Source: Microbacterium allomyrinae
Lineage (GTDB): Bacteria > Actinomycetota > Actinomycetes > Actinomycetales > Microbacteriaceae
Assembly: GCF_020682705.1 (NCBI RefSeq)
Contig: NZ_JAGTTN010000001.1
Coordinates: 496,001-560,000 of the forward strand
Length of the DNA stretch: 64,000 bases
Direction: 5' to 3'
Under the pieces are notes generated by a model, which searched no databases, was not told the DNA's origin, and worked only from the letters and a program-made list of their open reading frames with translations. This document shows positions 52,505 to 61,456 of the stretch, piece by piece (position 1 is the stretch's first letter; every line of letters starts with the position of its first letter). The translations under genes and the position numbers were made by a program.

Positions 52505-52737
52505 TGCGTCGAATTCGACGAGAACACTTCTGACGCCGACCGTGACGGGATCTGGCGACGGAGCCGATAATGCACAGCTGGCTCACCCCAGACCGCCCGT
52601 GGCACAGTTGTGGCACAGTTGAGCGCGACACGCCGTGCATTTAAAGGCAGGGGGATGCTGGTGTGCCACGTTTTCGGTAGCCCGAAAACCGCGTAATTAC
52701 GCGGCAAAATGGTGTATTTGCACCCCAGAAAATCGGA
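52505..52737. other. Right end of the island, non-coding
   Basis: I see no gene here. It holds the doubled GTGGCACAGTT word at 52599-52620, probable integrase arm sites. An AT-rich stretch with CGCGTAATTACGCG (52690-52703), a perfect short palindrome, is likely part of the attR binding region. Confidence 0.65.
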
Positions 52738-52768
52738 GTTCGAATCCCCTATCCTCCGCCACTCCGAT
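52738..52768. repeat. attR, 31-bp direct repeat
   Basis: The 31 bp match 36964-36994 exactly and reproduce the T-arm end of tRNA-Ser(GGA). Past the repeat, similarity fades within about ten bases. The 95 bp to the cls stop are non-coding. Confidence 0.93.
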
Positions 52769-52863
52769 TCCCGTGTTTCACGCGATCGCAACTCGTTGTT
52801 CCCTGGCACATCCTGCGTCTGCCGAGCACGCATCCTTCTGTGGCGAACGCAGGGTGCACCGCG

Positions 52864-54342
52864 TCAGTTCACGGCGGAGGTGAGCCGTGCAATGCCGTCG
52901 AGGAATGTCGCCTTCGCCGGTTCGTTGCGCCACTCCTCGAGGGTGAGCTGGCGGCCCGCGTCGCGGTAGCCCTGCTCGACCTCGCGCATGGCAGCGACGA
53001 AAGACTCGCCAAGGACGAGCAGCGAGATCTCCATGTTCAGCGAGAAGGAGCGGATGTCCATATTCGAGGAGCCGATCACGGCGATGTCGTCGTCGATGGA
53101 GAAGTGTTTGGAGTGCAGGATGAACGGCGCCGGGTAGAGGAAGATCTTCACACCGGCCTCGAGCAGCACGTCGTAGTACGAGCGCTGCGCGTGGTAGACC
53201 AATCCCTGGTCGCCGATCTCCGACACGAACAGCGGCACTTCCAGCCCCCGCTGGCACGCCGTGGTGATCGCGTAGACCATGGCTTCGTCCGGGACGAAGT
53301 ATGGCGACGTCAGGATGACCTTCTCGGTGGCGCCGTAGATGAGGGAGAGGAAGAGCCGCAGGTTGTTCTCGGTCGTATACCCGGGACCCGAAGGCACCAC
53401 CTGACACACGAGGGCATTCGGCGAGGTGTCCACCGGGAGATCCGACACCGGAACATGCTCGGTGCCGACGAGGTCCTCGTCCGTCTCGATGAGCCAGTCC
53501 GAGAGGAAGACCGCGTTCACGGACGCCACCACCGGCCCGGTCAGGCGCGTCACCAGTTCCTGCCACTTCAAGCCTCGCTTGATGTTCTTCTCGGAGTCGT
53601 AGTCGCGCGAGATCAGATTCTGCGATCCCATGAACGCGACCAGACCGTCGACGACGACGATCTTGCGGTGGTTGCGCAGGTCCGGGCGCTGGTACTTGCC
53701 TTTGAACGGCATCACCGGCAGCATCCACGACCACCTCACTCCGATGCGGTCCAGCTCTGCGAATGTCTCTTTGGAGTGAGCCACCCTGCCTGACGAGATG
53801 TGATCCGCGAGCAGCTTCACCGAAACGCCTCGCTGGACGGCGCGTTCCATCGCCGAGAAGAACTCGCGCGTGGTGTCGTCCCATCCCACGATGAAGAACT
53901 CGACGTGCACCCATTTCTGGGCATGATCGATCTCCACCGTCATCGCGTCGATGGACGCCTGATACTCGCCGTAGAGGGCCGCCTCGTTCCCGGCCATGGC
54001 CGGGAGCGCGGTGAGGGCCTCATTCTGCTGCGCGATCCGCTGGAACCATCGTGGCCAGTCGTTCTGGTCAGCCACCATCGTCCCGGCCGCCGAAGCTCTT
54101 CCTTTGATGAGCGTGTCGATCCGCGCCTGCTCATTGCGGCGCTTCTTCGGCAGCGCGAAGTTGCCGATGAGCAGGTAGAAGACGATCCCGAAGAAGGGGA
54201 ACAGGATGATGAGCAGCAGCCAGGCCATCGCCGCCGTGGGCTTGCGATCGCGCGGGATGTAGATCAGCGCCATCACGATGACCGCCACGTGGGCGACAAG
54301 ACTGATCAGCCAGATCAGATTGGCGAGGAAAGTGCTGTCCAT
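52864..54342 (-). CDS. cls: Cardiolipin synthase
   Basis: The 492-residue protein has two N-terminal membrane helices. Two phospholipase D motifs follow: LRNHRKIVVVDGLVAFMGSQ (HxKx4D) and LHSKHFSIDDDIAVIGSSNM. It joins two phosphatidylglycerols, or PG and another donor, into cardiolipin at the membrane. The family and length fit. It lies just outside attR on the same strand as the DUF1254 protein, 14 bp behind it. Confidence 0.93.
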   Translation of the reverse strand: MDSTFLANLIWLISLVAHVAVIVMALIYIPRDRKPTAAMAWLLLIILFPFFGIVFYLLIGNFALPKKRRNEQARIDTLIKGRASAAGTMVADQNDWPRWFQRIAQQNEALTALPAMAGNEAALYGEYQASIDAMTVEIDHAQKWVHVEFFIVGWDDTTREFFSAMERAVQRGVSVKLLADHISSGRVAHSKETFAELDRIGVRWSWMLPVMPFKGKYQRPDLRNHRKIVVVDGLVAFMGSQNLISRDYDSEKNIKRGLKWQELVTRLTGPVVASVNAVFLSDWLIETDEDLVGTEHVPVSDLPVDTSPNALVCQVVPSGPGYTTENNLRLFLSLIYGATEKVILTSPYFVPDEAMVYAITTACQRGLEVPLFVSEIGDQGLVYHAQRSYYDVLLEAGVKIFLYPAPFILHSKHFSIDDDIAVIGSSNMDIRSFSLNMEISLLVLGESFVAAMREVEQGYRDAGRQLTLEEWRNEPAKATFLDGIARLTSAVN

Positions 54343-54355
54343 GGTCGATGACGTC

Positions 54356-55918
54356 TCAGACCGGCTGGATTTCGCTTGGTCGCCAGCTCTTGTCGAAGAA
54401 CGACTGGAGCGGGTTGTACAAGCGCAGGGTCACGAAGTAGCCCTTGCCGGGAATCGACTGCAGCCAGTTCGTTTCCGCACCTTCGGGTGCGGTGGGCCCG
54501 ATGTGGATCGTCGTGCTGCCGTCGTCGTTCGCCTTCACGGTTCCCGTTTGGCTGCCGATCGACGGGTGCGGCTGGTCGGTCTGCAGCATCGATCGGGTCT
54601 GCCGGTCGTAGAGGATCACCGACCAGAACCTGCTCTGCGGGATGTCGGCGGGCAGCGTGATCCGGTAGTCGCGCGCACCGTCGAAGAACTCTCCATTGGC
54701 GTCGCGAGTCGCGATCAGATACTGCGATCCGATCCCGGTCAGGCGCATGCACATCGCCGGGGTGACCCCGGTCGCCGGGTAGAAGAAGGCGATACGCGAA
54801 TCGATCTTGCGCGCACCGTCGCCCTCGTACGCCACAACACCGTCCGGGGTGATCTCGGGAGGCGGCGTCAAGAAGTCGTAGCCGCCCTTGAAGAGCATGT
54901 TGATCCAGCGAGAGCCGGGGTAATAGGAGAACTCCTCGTCGTCACGGGGTGCGAACGTGATCGTGCGCGCAGTGGCGTTGCCCACCGCCACCGCCTGCTC
55001 CAGAATCCGACGCATCCGCGGATCGGGCGCGAACTCCTTCCCCTTCGAGATGCCGACAGCGGCCAGCATCCCGAGCAGTTCCGGGTCGCCAGAACCGACC
55101 GGTTCATCGTCGATGAGTTCCTTCAGGACCTCCCAGTAGCTCCAATCGCTGGGAGGCACCGTGTTGAACGACACGTGAGAACCCTCGACGATGATCGTCT
55201 CCTCGGCGGGCGCGGGGCCCGCGAGCGGCGAGTCGCCAGCAAGGAAGGTGGCGACGGCCGTGCCCATCCCACCCGGCGTGTAGTGCGAGATGCGGAGGCG
55301 GTTGTGGATCGCGTCGAGTGCTGCACTGGGGTCGTTGTCGATCATGAATGCCCGAAGCAGCAGGATCACCCGGTTGGTGCGGGAATGAGACACGAAGAAT
55401 CCGCCGTCGGGAAGCGTGCCTTCGAACTCCGGGCCCACGAGCAGGTATCGGCCGCCGTGGCCACGGTCAGGACCCGGAAGCCCCATGTCGGTGATCCACC
55501 GGAACCACATGTCGTCCACGGTGCCGAGGAAGCCCGAGGGTGCCGGGATCGAGGGAACATCGACGATCATCGGGCCGTCGCTCAGATCGAGGAAGCCGAG
55601 GGCGTAGACGGTGTCGGTGTTGGCGGTCAGGAACACCGATGCCGAGTCCATCAACTCGGAGAAGAGCAGAAGGGAGTTGTCCTCAACGCCGATGGAGCGG
55701 AACCCGCGACGGATGCCGACCAGTGAGGCACCGGGGTAGCCGTCCACGAACGCCTTGACCCCGTTGATGAACGCCCAGTGGTCGTAGAGCAGTTCGGCGG
55801 TCGCTTCGCTGGGTGCGCCGTCGACGAAGTCGAGCGGTCCGAGACGGGTATCGATGTGGTCGGGTGTGGAGATCGAGGCCAGCGTTTCCGCCGAAACGCC
55901 TGTCCGTGTCTTCGTCAT
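54356..55918 (-). CDS. DUF1254/DUF1214 domain protein
   Basis: The 520-residue protein has the DUF1254 domain (LTANTDTVYALGFLDLSDGP, DRGHGGRYLLVGPEF). At its C-terminus lies DUF1214 (SVILYDRQTRSMLQTDQPHP, ETNWLQSIPGKGYFVTLRLY). No signal peptide is evident, although many family members are exported. No biochemical function is established for the pair. It sits between an AI-2E permease and cardiolipin synthase, all on the minus strand, possibly one operon. Confidence 0.88.
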   Translation of the reverse strand: MTKTRTGVSAETLASISTPDHIDTRLGPLDFVDGAPSEATAELLYDHWAFINGVKAFVDGYPGASLVGIRRGFRSIGVEDNSLLLFSELMDSASVFLTANTDTVYALGFLDLSDGPMIVDVPSIPAPSGFLGTVDDMWFRWITDMGLPGPDRGHGGRYLLVGPEFEGTLPDGGFFVSHSRTNRVILLLRAFMIDNDPSAALDAIHNRLRISHYTPGGMGTAVATFLAGDSPLAGPAPAEETIIVEGSHVSFNTVPPSDWSYWEVLKELIDDEPVGSGDPELLGMLAAVGISKGKEFAPDPRMRRILEQAVAVGNATARTITFAPRDDEEFSYYPGSRWINMLFKGGYDFLTPPPEITPDGVVAYEGDGARKIDSRIAFFYPATGVTPAMCMRLTGIGSQYLIATRDANGEFFDGARDYRITLPADIPQSRFWSVILYDRQTRSMLQTDQPHPSIGSQTGTVKANDDGSTTIHIGPTAPEGAETNWLQSIPGKGYFVTLRLYNPLQSFFDKSWRPSEIQPV

Positions 55919-55942
55919 TTCTCTGTCTCCTCTGGGTTCAGT

Positions 55943-57124
55943 TCAGATCTTGAGGTTCTGCTTCGGCACGATCACCTGGCGGATGATGAGCAGCAGTGAG
56001 GCGATGACGGGCAGCGCCAGCAGCACTCCGATCACGCCGAGCATCGCCGCCCCCGCCATCGCTCCGATGAGGACCAGCGCGGGTGGGATCGAGATCGCTT
56101 TCGTCATCACGCGAGGGCTGACCACGTATGACTCCACCTGGATGTAGACGAAGTACGCGATCAAGAAGATGAGCGCCTGCGTCGGACTGCTGAACAGCGC
56201 GACGACCGCCCCCAGGACGAGGAAGATCAGCGACCCGAACAGGGGGATGAACGTGATGATGAAGGCGATGAGCGCCATCAGCGCCGCATAGGGCAGACCG
56301 AGGAAGAAGTAGATGAGGAACACGACCACGCCGTTCAGCGCGGACAGTGTGAGCGAGCCGAGCAGCGAAGCACCCACGGATGCGGTGACCTGCTCGGTGA
56401 GTCCCGCGACCGTGACGCGGTCGCGAGACGGGACGAGCGAGTAGAGCCCCTGCTTCATCCCATCGAGCGACGCCAGGAAGTAGAGCGTCAGCGCGACGAT
56501 GATGAAGCCGGCAGAGATCGCGTTGAACAGTCCGGCTGCGGCGGCGAGCACTCCCCCGCCGATCGCGGCGATCGTCTCCGGCTGATGAAGCGTGTCGGCG
56601 ATCGTGGCCAGACCCCCGGCTACCGCGACGCGGAGGTCGAGCGGAAGCGCGGTGAACCAGTCGGATTGGACCATCTCGTCCGCCGCCTGCGGCAGGTGCT
56701 CGACGAACTCGGCGATCTGAGTGATCACCGGCGGCAGGACGAAGAAGAGGAACGCGGCGGACACCAACGCGTAGCCCCCGAAAACGATGGCGATGCCCGT
56801 GCCTCGCTTCATCCCGCGCCGTTCCAACGTCCGCACGATCGGGTCGAGCCCCAGCGCGATGAACATGGCCAACGCGATCTGCAGAAGCAGTGTGGTGATC
56901 GATCCGAGCGCCACCCCGACGATCAGAGCGCCCAGGACGCCGAGCGTGGCGACGAACGCGATCGTCAGCGGTCGCTCGAGCAGTGCGAGGATGCCGCGCC
57001 GCGCCGCGGAATCCGGCGGATCGGCGCTGGACTGCGCGGCATCCGGCACGACAGCGACTGTCGTACGACGTTGCCTGCCGAACCCGCGTCGTCTGCGGCT
57101 GGGCCGTCCGTCGGATTCGCTCAT
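55943..57124 (-). CDS. AI-2E family transporter
   Basis: From ATG 57124 the protein has 393 residues. After an Arg-rich cytosolic start, hydrophobic helices follow, with GLPYAALMALIAFIITFIPL and PALVLIGAMAGAAMLGVIGV, the typical C-terminal AI-2E blocks. Family members include sodium-proton antiporters and the quorum-signal exporter TqsA, so substrate is open. The frame is open far upstream without family resemblance. It lies 24 bp before the DUF1254 gene. Confidence 0.87.
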   Translation of the reverse strand: MSESDGRPSRRRRGFGRQRRTTVAVVPDAAQSSADPPDSAARRGILALLERPLTIAFVATLGVLGALIVGVALGSITTLLLQIALAMFIALGLDPIVRTLERRGMKRGTGIAIVFGGYALVSAAFLFFVLPPVITQIAEFVEHLPQAADEMVQSDWFTALPLDLRVAVAGGLATIADTLHQPETIAAIGGGVLAAAAGLFNAISAGFIIVALTLYFLASLDGMKQGLYSLVPSRDRVTVAGLTEQVTASVGASLLGSLTLSALNGVVVFLIYFFLGLPYAALMALIAFIITFIPLFGSLIFLVLGAVVALFSSPTQALIFLIAYFVYIQVESYVVSPRVMTKAISIPPALVLIGAMAGAAMLGVIGVLLALPVIASLLLIIRQVIVPKQNLKI

Positions 57125-57353
57125 GCGGGACACTCTGGCCGTCCGCGATTCGCGCCGCGTCACGCAGATTGTGCGAAGTGCGTTGCGGGCCTCTTCTCGC
57201 AGGCGCGGCCATCGAGCCGACGATCCCGCGCGACGCGAGCGGGACACGGAGTTCTTCATGCGATCTCCATGATGCGAGCGAGTCGGCCGACGGGTGCAAT
57301 GGGCTTGGACCGCCGCGATCGAGCGTGGTCCGCACACCACGGAAAGGTTCATC

Positions 57354-57719
57354 ATGTCTGACACCACCAACCCCGACGACCGTCCCGTCCTCGAACTCCT
57401 CGCGCGAATGACCGCCGACTCCGTCGAGTCATCCAGCCTCGACTCCGAGACGCTCGTCCTCGTGCGGGTCGCCGCCCTCGTCGCCGTCGACGCAGCGCCG
57501 GTGTCGTACGCGCTCAACCTCAAGGCCGGGGGCCTGGTCGGCCTGGACGTCGAGAGCCTCCGCGGTGTTCTCACCGCGATCGCGCCGATCGTCGGCACGG
57601 CGAAGGTCGCCGCGGCGACGGGCAATATCGTCAAGGCGCTTGCCGCCGAAATCGCGCTGGAAGAACTCGAGATCGCGGAACTCGAGGACGAGTACGAGTA
57701 TGAGGACGACGACGCCTGA
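57354..57719 (+). CDS. Small AhpD-like helical protein, no catalytic cysteines
   Basis: The 121-residue protein shows the carboxymuconolactone decarboxylase/AhpD-like repeat: SETLVLVRVAALVAVDAAPV, LRGVLTAIAPIVGTAKVAAA and ATGNIVKALAAEIALEEL. There is no CxxC pair, so peroxidase-type activity is unlikely. The acidic tail (LEDEYEYEDDDA) is unusual. A shorter homologue lies at 60034 on the other strand, with the large LuxR regulator between. Its start follows GGAAAGG by seven bases. The 229 bp upstream to the AI-2E gene are a divergent promoter region. Confidence 0.8.
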   Translation: MSDTTNPDDRPVLELLARMTADSVESSSLDSETLVLVRVAALVAVDAAPVSYALNLKAGGLVGLDVESLRGVLTAIAPIVGTAKVAAATGNIVKALAAEIALEELEIAELEDEYEYEDDDA

Positions 57720-57790
57720 CGAGAGAACCGCCACCGACCCCCGCGACGAGAATCCTTGAGCAGCCGACCGCGGGTCACTAAGCTTCGTCC

Positions 57791-60037
57791 GTGCGACAGG
57801 AAGCCCCGGCGCTCGCGCCGCCGGAGGTGGAGCTGGATCGACAGCTCCTCGACGCGAAGCTGGCCCCTCCGCGGATCACGGCTCGGGGTGCTGTCAATCG
57901 CGCCGAGATCATCGGGCGCGCTCGATCCAGCGCGCGCTGCGTGGTCAGCGTCACGGCGCCGGCCGGTTACGGCAAGACGATCCTGCTCACGCAGTGGGCG
58001 GAGACCGAAAGCCGACCGGTCGCATGGATCTCCCTCGACCGATTCGACGACGATCCGATTGTGCTGCTCACGCTGATCGCCGCCGCGATCGCTGTGATCA
58101 CGCCGTCCGCCGAGCGCCTCCCGGCGGACGTGCGGCGCCTGGGCGCCTCTCCTCTGGGACGGGCAGCGCCGATCGTCGCTGCCGCATTGAAGTCGCGGCG
58201 CGCACCCTTTGTGATCATCCTCGACGACCTCCATGTGCTGCGTAATCCCGAGTGCCACGACGTTCTCGGCGTCGTGATCGCCGGCGTGCCCCCAGGGTCG
58301 CAGCTCGTCGCAGCGAGCCGCGGCGATCAGCCGCACCTCGCGCAGGCCCGTGCGCACGGGGAATCCGTGGAAATCACGCCCGCCGAACTCGCATTCGATG
58401 AAGCGGCAGCGCGGCGGGTGTTCGCGGGAGCCGAGTTGGCGCTGTCCGCCGAGGATGCGGCGGAGCTGATCAAACGCACCGAGGGTTGGCCGGTGGGGGT
58501 TTTCCTGGCTTCTGCGATCACGCGCGACGGCGGCGAGATGGCTGTCAGCGGTGATGATCGCTACGTTGCGGACTATCTCTACCGCGAAGCCATGATGAAC
58601 CTTCCTCCGCACCATCAGGAGTTCCTACGCCGGACCGCCGTGCTGGATCGGATGTCAGGAGCGCTGTGCGACGCGGTGCTGGAGACAGGTGACGCGCAGA
58701 ACGTCCTGCGCGAACTGGAAGCACGGGATGTCTTCCTCGTGCCGCTCGATCGACGTCGCGGGTGGTATCGATACCACGATCTCTTTCGCGAGTTCCTGCT
58801 CAGCGAACTTCGGCGGAGCGAGCCGAAGGCGATCGTCGATCTGCACCTGCGGGCGGCCGATTGGTTCGAGCAGAACGGATCGCCTGCGATGGCGATCGAG
58901 CACCTTCTGAACCTGCCGACGAAGCGGGCGCGGGCGACGCGTCTCATCTCGATGACGGCGCTCGCCACACACCAGGCGGGGCTGATGCGCACGGTGCAGC
59001 GTTGGTGCACGTCCCTGGGCGACGCCGCGGTCCAGGACTACCCGCCCCTGGCAGTGATCGCCGGCTGGATGGCGGTGCTGACCGGGCGCGTGAACGAGGC
59101 CGAACACTGGGCGACGATCCTGGATCACTCCTCGTATGACGGTGTCCCCGATGATGGCACCGCATCTTTTGCCTCAGGCTGGGCGATGCTCCGATCATTC
59201 ATGTGTGCGGAGGGTCCGGCACGCGCGCTCGAGGACGCGAGACTGAGCGTCGCCGCCGAATCGATGTCGAGTCCGTGGCGAGATCAGGCGCTGTATCTGC
59301 TCGGCGAAGCGCTGCTGCTCGTCGGCGAACTCGACACTGCCGACGCGGCATTCCGCGAGGGTTCCGTCGCGGCAGCGTCACAGGGCAACAGCGATATCGT
59401 CGTCGGATGCGAGATGGAACTCGCCGTCCTCACGATGAACAGCGGCCTGTGGGTGGAGGCCGCTGAACATGTCGACGTGGCGATGACCGCCATCCGAGAG
59501 CAGAGCATGTCCGACTACTCGACTTCGGTGCTCGCGTTCGCAGGGGGAGCACGATTGGCGCTGCACCGAGGAGACCTCGAAGGTGTGCAGCGCCACCTCA
59601 CCCGGGCGATGCGCGCCCGACCGGACTGCACACACGTCATGCCGTACCTCGCGGTGCGCGGACGGCTGGAGCTCGCGAAGGTCTACTGGGCGCTGGGCGA
59701 CCAGACGACGGCCCATCACCTGGTGCGCGAGATCGACGACATCCTCTTGCACCGCTCGGGGCTCGGGACGCTCCTCGTACAGGTCGATGAGTTTCGCGCG
59801 GCGATGAACTCGAGTCGCGATGCGAGGGTCGTCAGCGGTCCGCCCCTCACCCCCGCCGAGCTGCGATTGCTGCCTTATCTGCAGACGCATCTCTCGATCC
59901 GAGAGATCGGAGAGCGGCTCTTCCTCTCTCGCAACACCGTGAGCACGGAGGTCGGGTCGGTTTACCGCAAGCTGGGCGTCTCGAGCCGGAGTGAGGCGGT
60001 CGGGCGCGCGACCGAGGTGGGTCTGCTCGGCGCTTAG
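57791..60037 (+). CDS. Large LuxR/MalT-type ATP-binding regulator (LAL family)
   Basis: The 748-residue protein has an N-terminal AAA/STAND-type domain with Walker A VTAPAGYGKTILLTQWAE and Walker B-like FVIILDDLHVLRNPE. Helical repeats follow from about residue 340. A C-terminal LuxR HTH ends it (LSIREIGERLFLSRNTVSTE, VGSVYRKLGV). Proteins of this type respond to an inducer and ATP to activate neighbours. It starts at GTG 57791, 71 bp behind the small AhpD-like gene. It ends four bases inside the converging second AhpD-like gene. The inducer is unknown. Confidence 0.92.
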   Translation: MRQEAPALAPPEVELDRQLLDAKLAPPRITARGAVNRAEIIGRARSSARCVVSVTAPAGYGKTILLTQWAETESRPVAWISLDRFDDDPIVLLTLIAAAIAVITPSAERLPADVRRLGASPLGRAAPIVAAALKSRRAPFVIILDDLHVLRNPECHDVLGVVIAGVPPGSQLVAASRGDQPHLAQARAHGESVEITPAELAFDEAAARRVFAGAELALSAEDAAELIKRTEGWPVGVFLASAITRDGGEMAVSGDDRYVADYLYREAMMNLPPHHQEFLRRTAVLDRMSGALCDAVLETGDAQNVLRELEARDVFLVPLDRRRGWYRYHDLFREFLLSELRRSEPKAIVDLHLRAADWFEQNGSPAMAIEHLLNLPTKRARATRLISMTALATHQAGLMRTVQRWCTSLGDAAVQDYPPLAVIAGWMAVLTGRVNEAEHWATILDHSSYDGVPDDGTASFASGWAMLRSFMCAEGPARALEDARLSVAAESMSSPWRDQALYLLGEALLLVGELDTADAAFREGSVAAASQGNSDIVVGCEMELAVLTMNSGLWVEAAEHVDVAMTAIREQSMSDYSTSVLAFAGGARLALHRGDLEGVQRHLTRAMRARPDCTHVMPYLAVRGRLELAKVYWALGDQTTAHHLVREIDDILLHRSGLGTLLVQVDEFRAAMNSSRDARVVSGPPLTPAELRLLPYLQTHLSIREIGERLFLSRNTVSTEVGSVYRKLGVSSRSEAVGRATEVGLLGA

Positions 60038-60384
60038 GCGCGTGCCGCCCCTGTGGCTCTGCCGGTGTCCTCGTCGTCGTAGAGGTCATGGCCGAGCACG
60101 ATCGCGATCTTCGGCGCGGCCGCAACCGCTCGTGGCAGGCCCACCACCACGACCACGCCCTCGACAACGTCCACGACATCGCTCGCCGTCGCGCCGGCGC
60201 TGATCGCGGCGTCTACTTGAGAGGCGAACGATGCCTCGGGCGCACCCATCGCGACCAGTGCGGCGACCCGCGCGAGGGCGAGCGTCTTCGCGTCGAGCCC
60301 GAGTCTGGTCAGCGCCGAAGGCAGGTCGTCCGCTAAGGCGTCGTCGTTGAACGCGAGCCGACGAAGCCGTTCCGTGTAGTTCAC
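60034..60384 (-). CDS. Second small AhpD-like protein
   Basis: From GTG 60384 the protein has 116 residues and the same pattern as the 57354 gene: LDAKTLALARVAALVAMGAP, then VVEGVVVVVGLPRAVAAAPK and an acidic DLYDDEDTG. No cysteine is present. It reads toward the LuxR regulator gene and overlaps its stop by four bases. Two divergent homologues around one regulator suggest a functional set; the activity is unknown. Confidence 0.78.
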   Translation of the reverse strand: MNYTERLRRLAFNDDALADDLPSALTRLGLDAKTLALARVAALVAMGAPEASFASQVDAAISAGATASDVVDVVEGVVVVVGLPRAVAAAPKIAIVLGHDLYDDEDTGRATGAARA

Positions 60385-60570
60385 TGGTCCCTCACCTTCT
60401 GCGTTGTGCGCACGACCAAGTGGACGACAGATGCGATCGGACGGCATCATGCAGATGAGATGAAGCGCTCTCATGCGCTCGCTCCGCACTCAGTTCACAC
60501 GAAACGGGTGATGTCCGCCAACGCCGGGCGCGCCAATGTGATCATCACACCAGCACTGGAGGTAGTCACC

Positions 60571-60735
60571 ATGTCAAACACCGCTGCACCCACGACGACC
60601 CTCGCCCAGACTCTTCCGTCACCGGCGGATTTCGCAGCGCGACCGGCACGCGCCCACCAGAACGATCTCGACGACACCCCGTTCGCGGATGCCGTCGTGT
60701 CGGGCACGCTTCCGGGTGCCGGCGTCGCGGTCTGA
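60571..60735 (+). CDS. 54-residue peptide, unknown
   Basis: The peptide starts MSNTAAPTTTLAQTLPSPAD and ends VVSGTLPGAGVAV. GGAGG-like CTGGAGG lies eight bases upstream, a good ribosome binding site. It is polar in the middle (ARPARAHQNDLDDTPFADA) and weakly hydrophobic at the end. It lies just before the ion channel gene, with 12 bp between, so co-transcription is likely. A secreted signal, channel accessory or RiPP precursor cannot be told apart. Confidence 0.55.
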   Translation: MSNTAAPTTTLAQTLPSPADFAARPARAHQNDLDDTPFADAVVSGTLPGAGVAV

Positions 60736-60747
60736 CGACACACGCGC

Positions 60748-61314
60748 ATGGACGATGCAGCGAACCGCGGGCTGACCCGCCGCGAGCGCCGACGGTTCAT
60801 CCTGCGGGGCCTCGGGCGAGCGGCGGTCATGACGCTGGTCCTCGTGGCACTCTACTTCCTGGTGCCCTTGGACGGGATCGGCAGGCTGCCGCTCTCGGTG
60901 ATGCTGATCGCGGCGCCCCTCATCCTGCTCATCGTGACCGTATGGCAGGTCCGCGCGATCCTGCGGTCGGAGCAGCCGGGCCTGCGTGGCATCGAAGCAC
61001 TCGCGATCATCGCTCCGCTCTACCTCCTTCTGTTCGCGGCGACGTATTTTCTGATGGCGCTCGACGACCCGTCGAGCTTCACCGCCGACTCGATAACGCG
61101 GGTGGACGCGCTCTATCTGACCGTCACGATCTTCTCCACGGTCGGGTTCGGCGACATCAGCGCTGCCAGCCAGACCGCACGGGTCGTCGTGACGATCCAG
61201 ATGATCCTCAACCTGATCGTGCTCGGCGCCGGTGTGAAGCTGCTGACCGGTGCCGTCAAGCGCGGTCGCGAGACGAAGGACTCCGGCGCGGAGCCCGAGA
61301 CCACCCCGACATGA
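60748..61314 (+). CDS. Two-pore-helix potassium channel-like protein
   Basis: The 188-residue protein has two N-terminal helices (about residues 25-65) and a pore module: an outer helix, then FSTVGFGDISAASQTARVVV with the TVGFGD selectivity filter, then the inner helix. The overall form is that of bacterial ion channels with a TVGYGD-type filter, probably forming a potassium-selective tetramer. No regulatory RCK domain is attached. It follows the 54-residue peptide gene. Confidence 0.87.
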   Translation: MDDAANRGLTRRERRRFILRGLGRAAVMTLVLVALYFLVPLDGIGRLPLSVMLIAAPLILLIVTVWQVRAILRSEQPGLRGIEALAIIAPLYLLLFAATYFLMALDDPSSFTADSITRVDALYLTVTIFSTVGFGDISAASQTARVVVTIQMILNLIVLGAGVKLLTGAVKRGRETKDSGAEPETTPT

Positions 61315-61456
61315 GCCTCCCTCTTCACTGCCTCAACTGATTCCGCGGCGGAATCCTTCACGGCCGCCGCCGCGTCCTGCCGCGACCGCATATCACGGAC
61401 GTCGACATCGAGCCAGGGCCATGGCCGCGCCGGCGTTGCGCCCTACCGTAGGCGCC

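Larger units (their letters stand above)
36964..52768. mobile_element. 15.8-kb integrative genomic island carrying arsenic and metal resistance, inserted in tRNA-Ser
   Basis: The island is bounded by exact 31-bp direct repeats, one being the T-arm/acceptor end of tRNA-Ser(GGA) with flank. It contains a tyrosine integrase next to attL, an excisionase-like gene, a replication-like gene and about fifteen resistance genes. Base composition is visibly less GC-rich than the flanks, especially 37.0-40.3 kb. No relaxase, TraB/FtsK, VirB4, capsid or terminase gene is seen. It is therefore either a mobilisable element, a satellite-like element or a decayed integrative plasmid. Confidence 0.93.

Noticed and set aside
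52738..52768. A second tRNA-Ser gene at the right end of the island
   Set aside because: Only the T-arm and acceptor end are present; D-arm and anticodon arm are missing, so it is attR.
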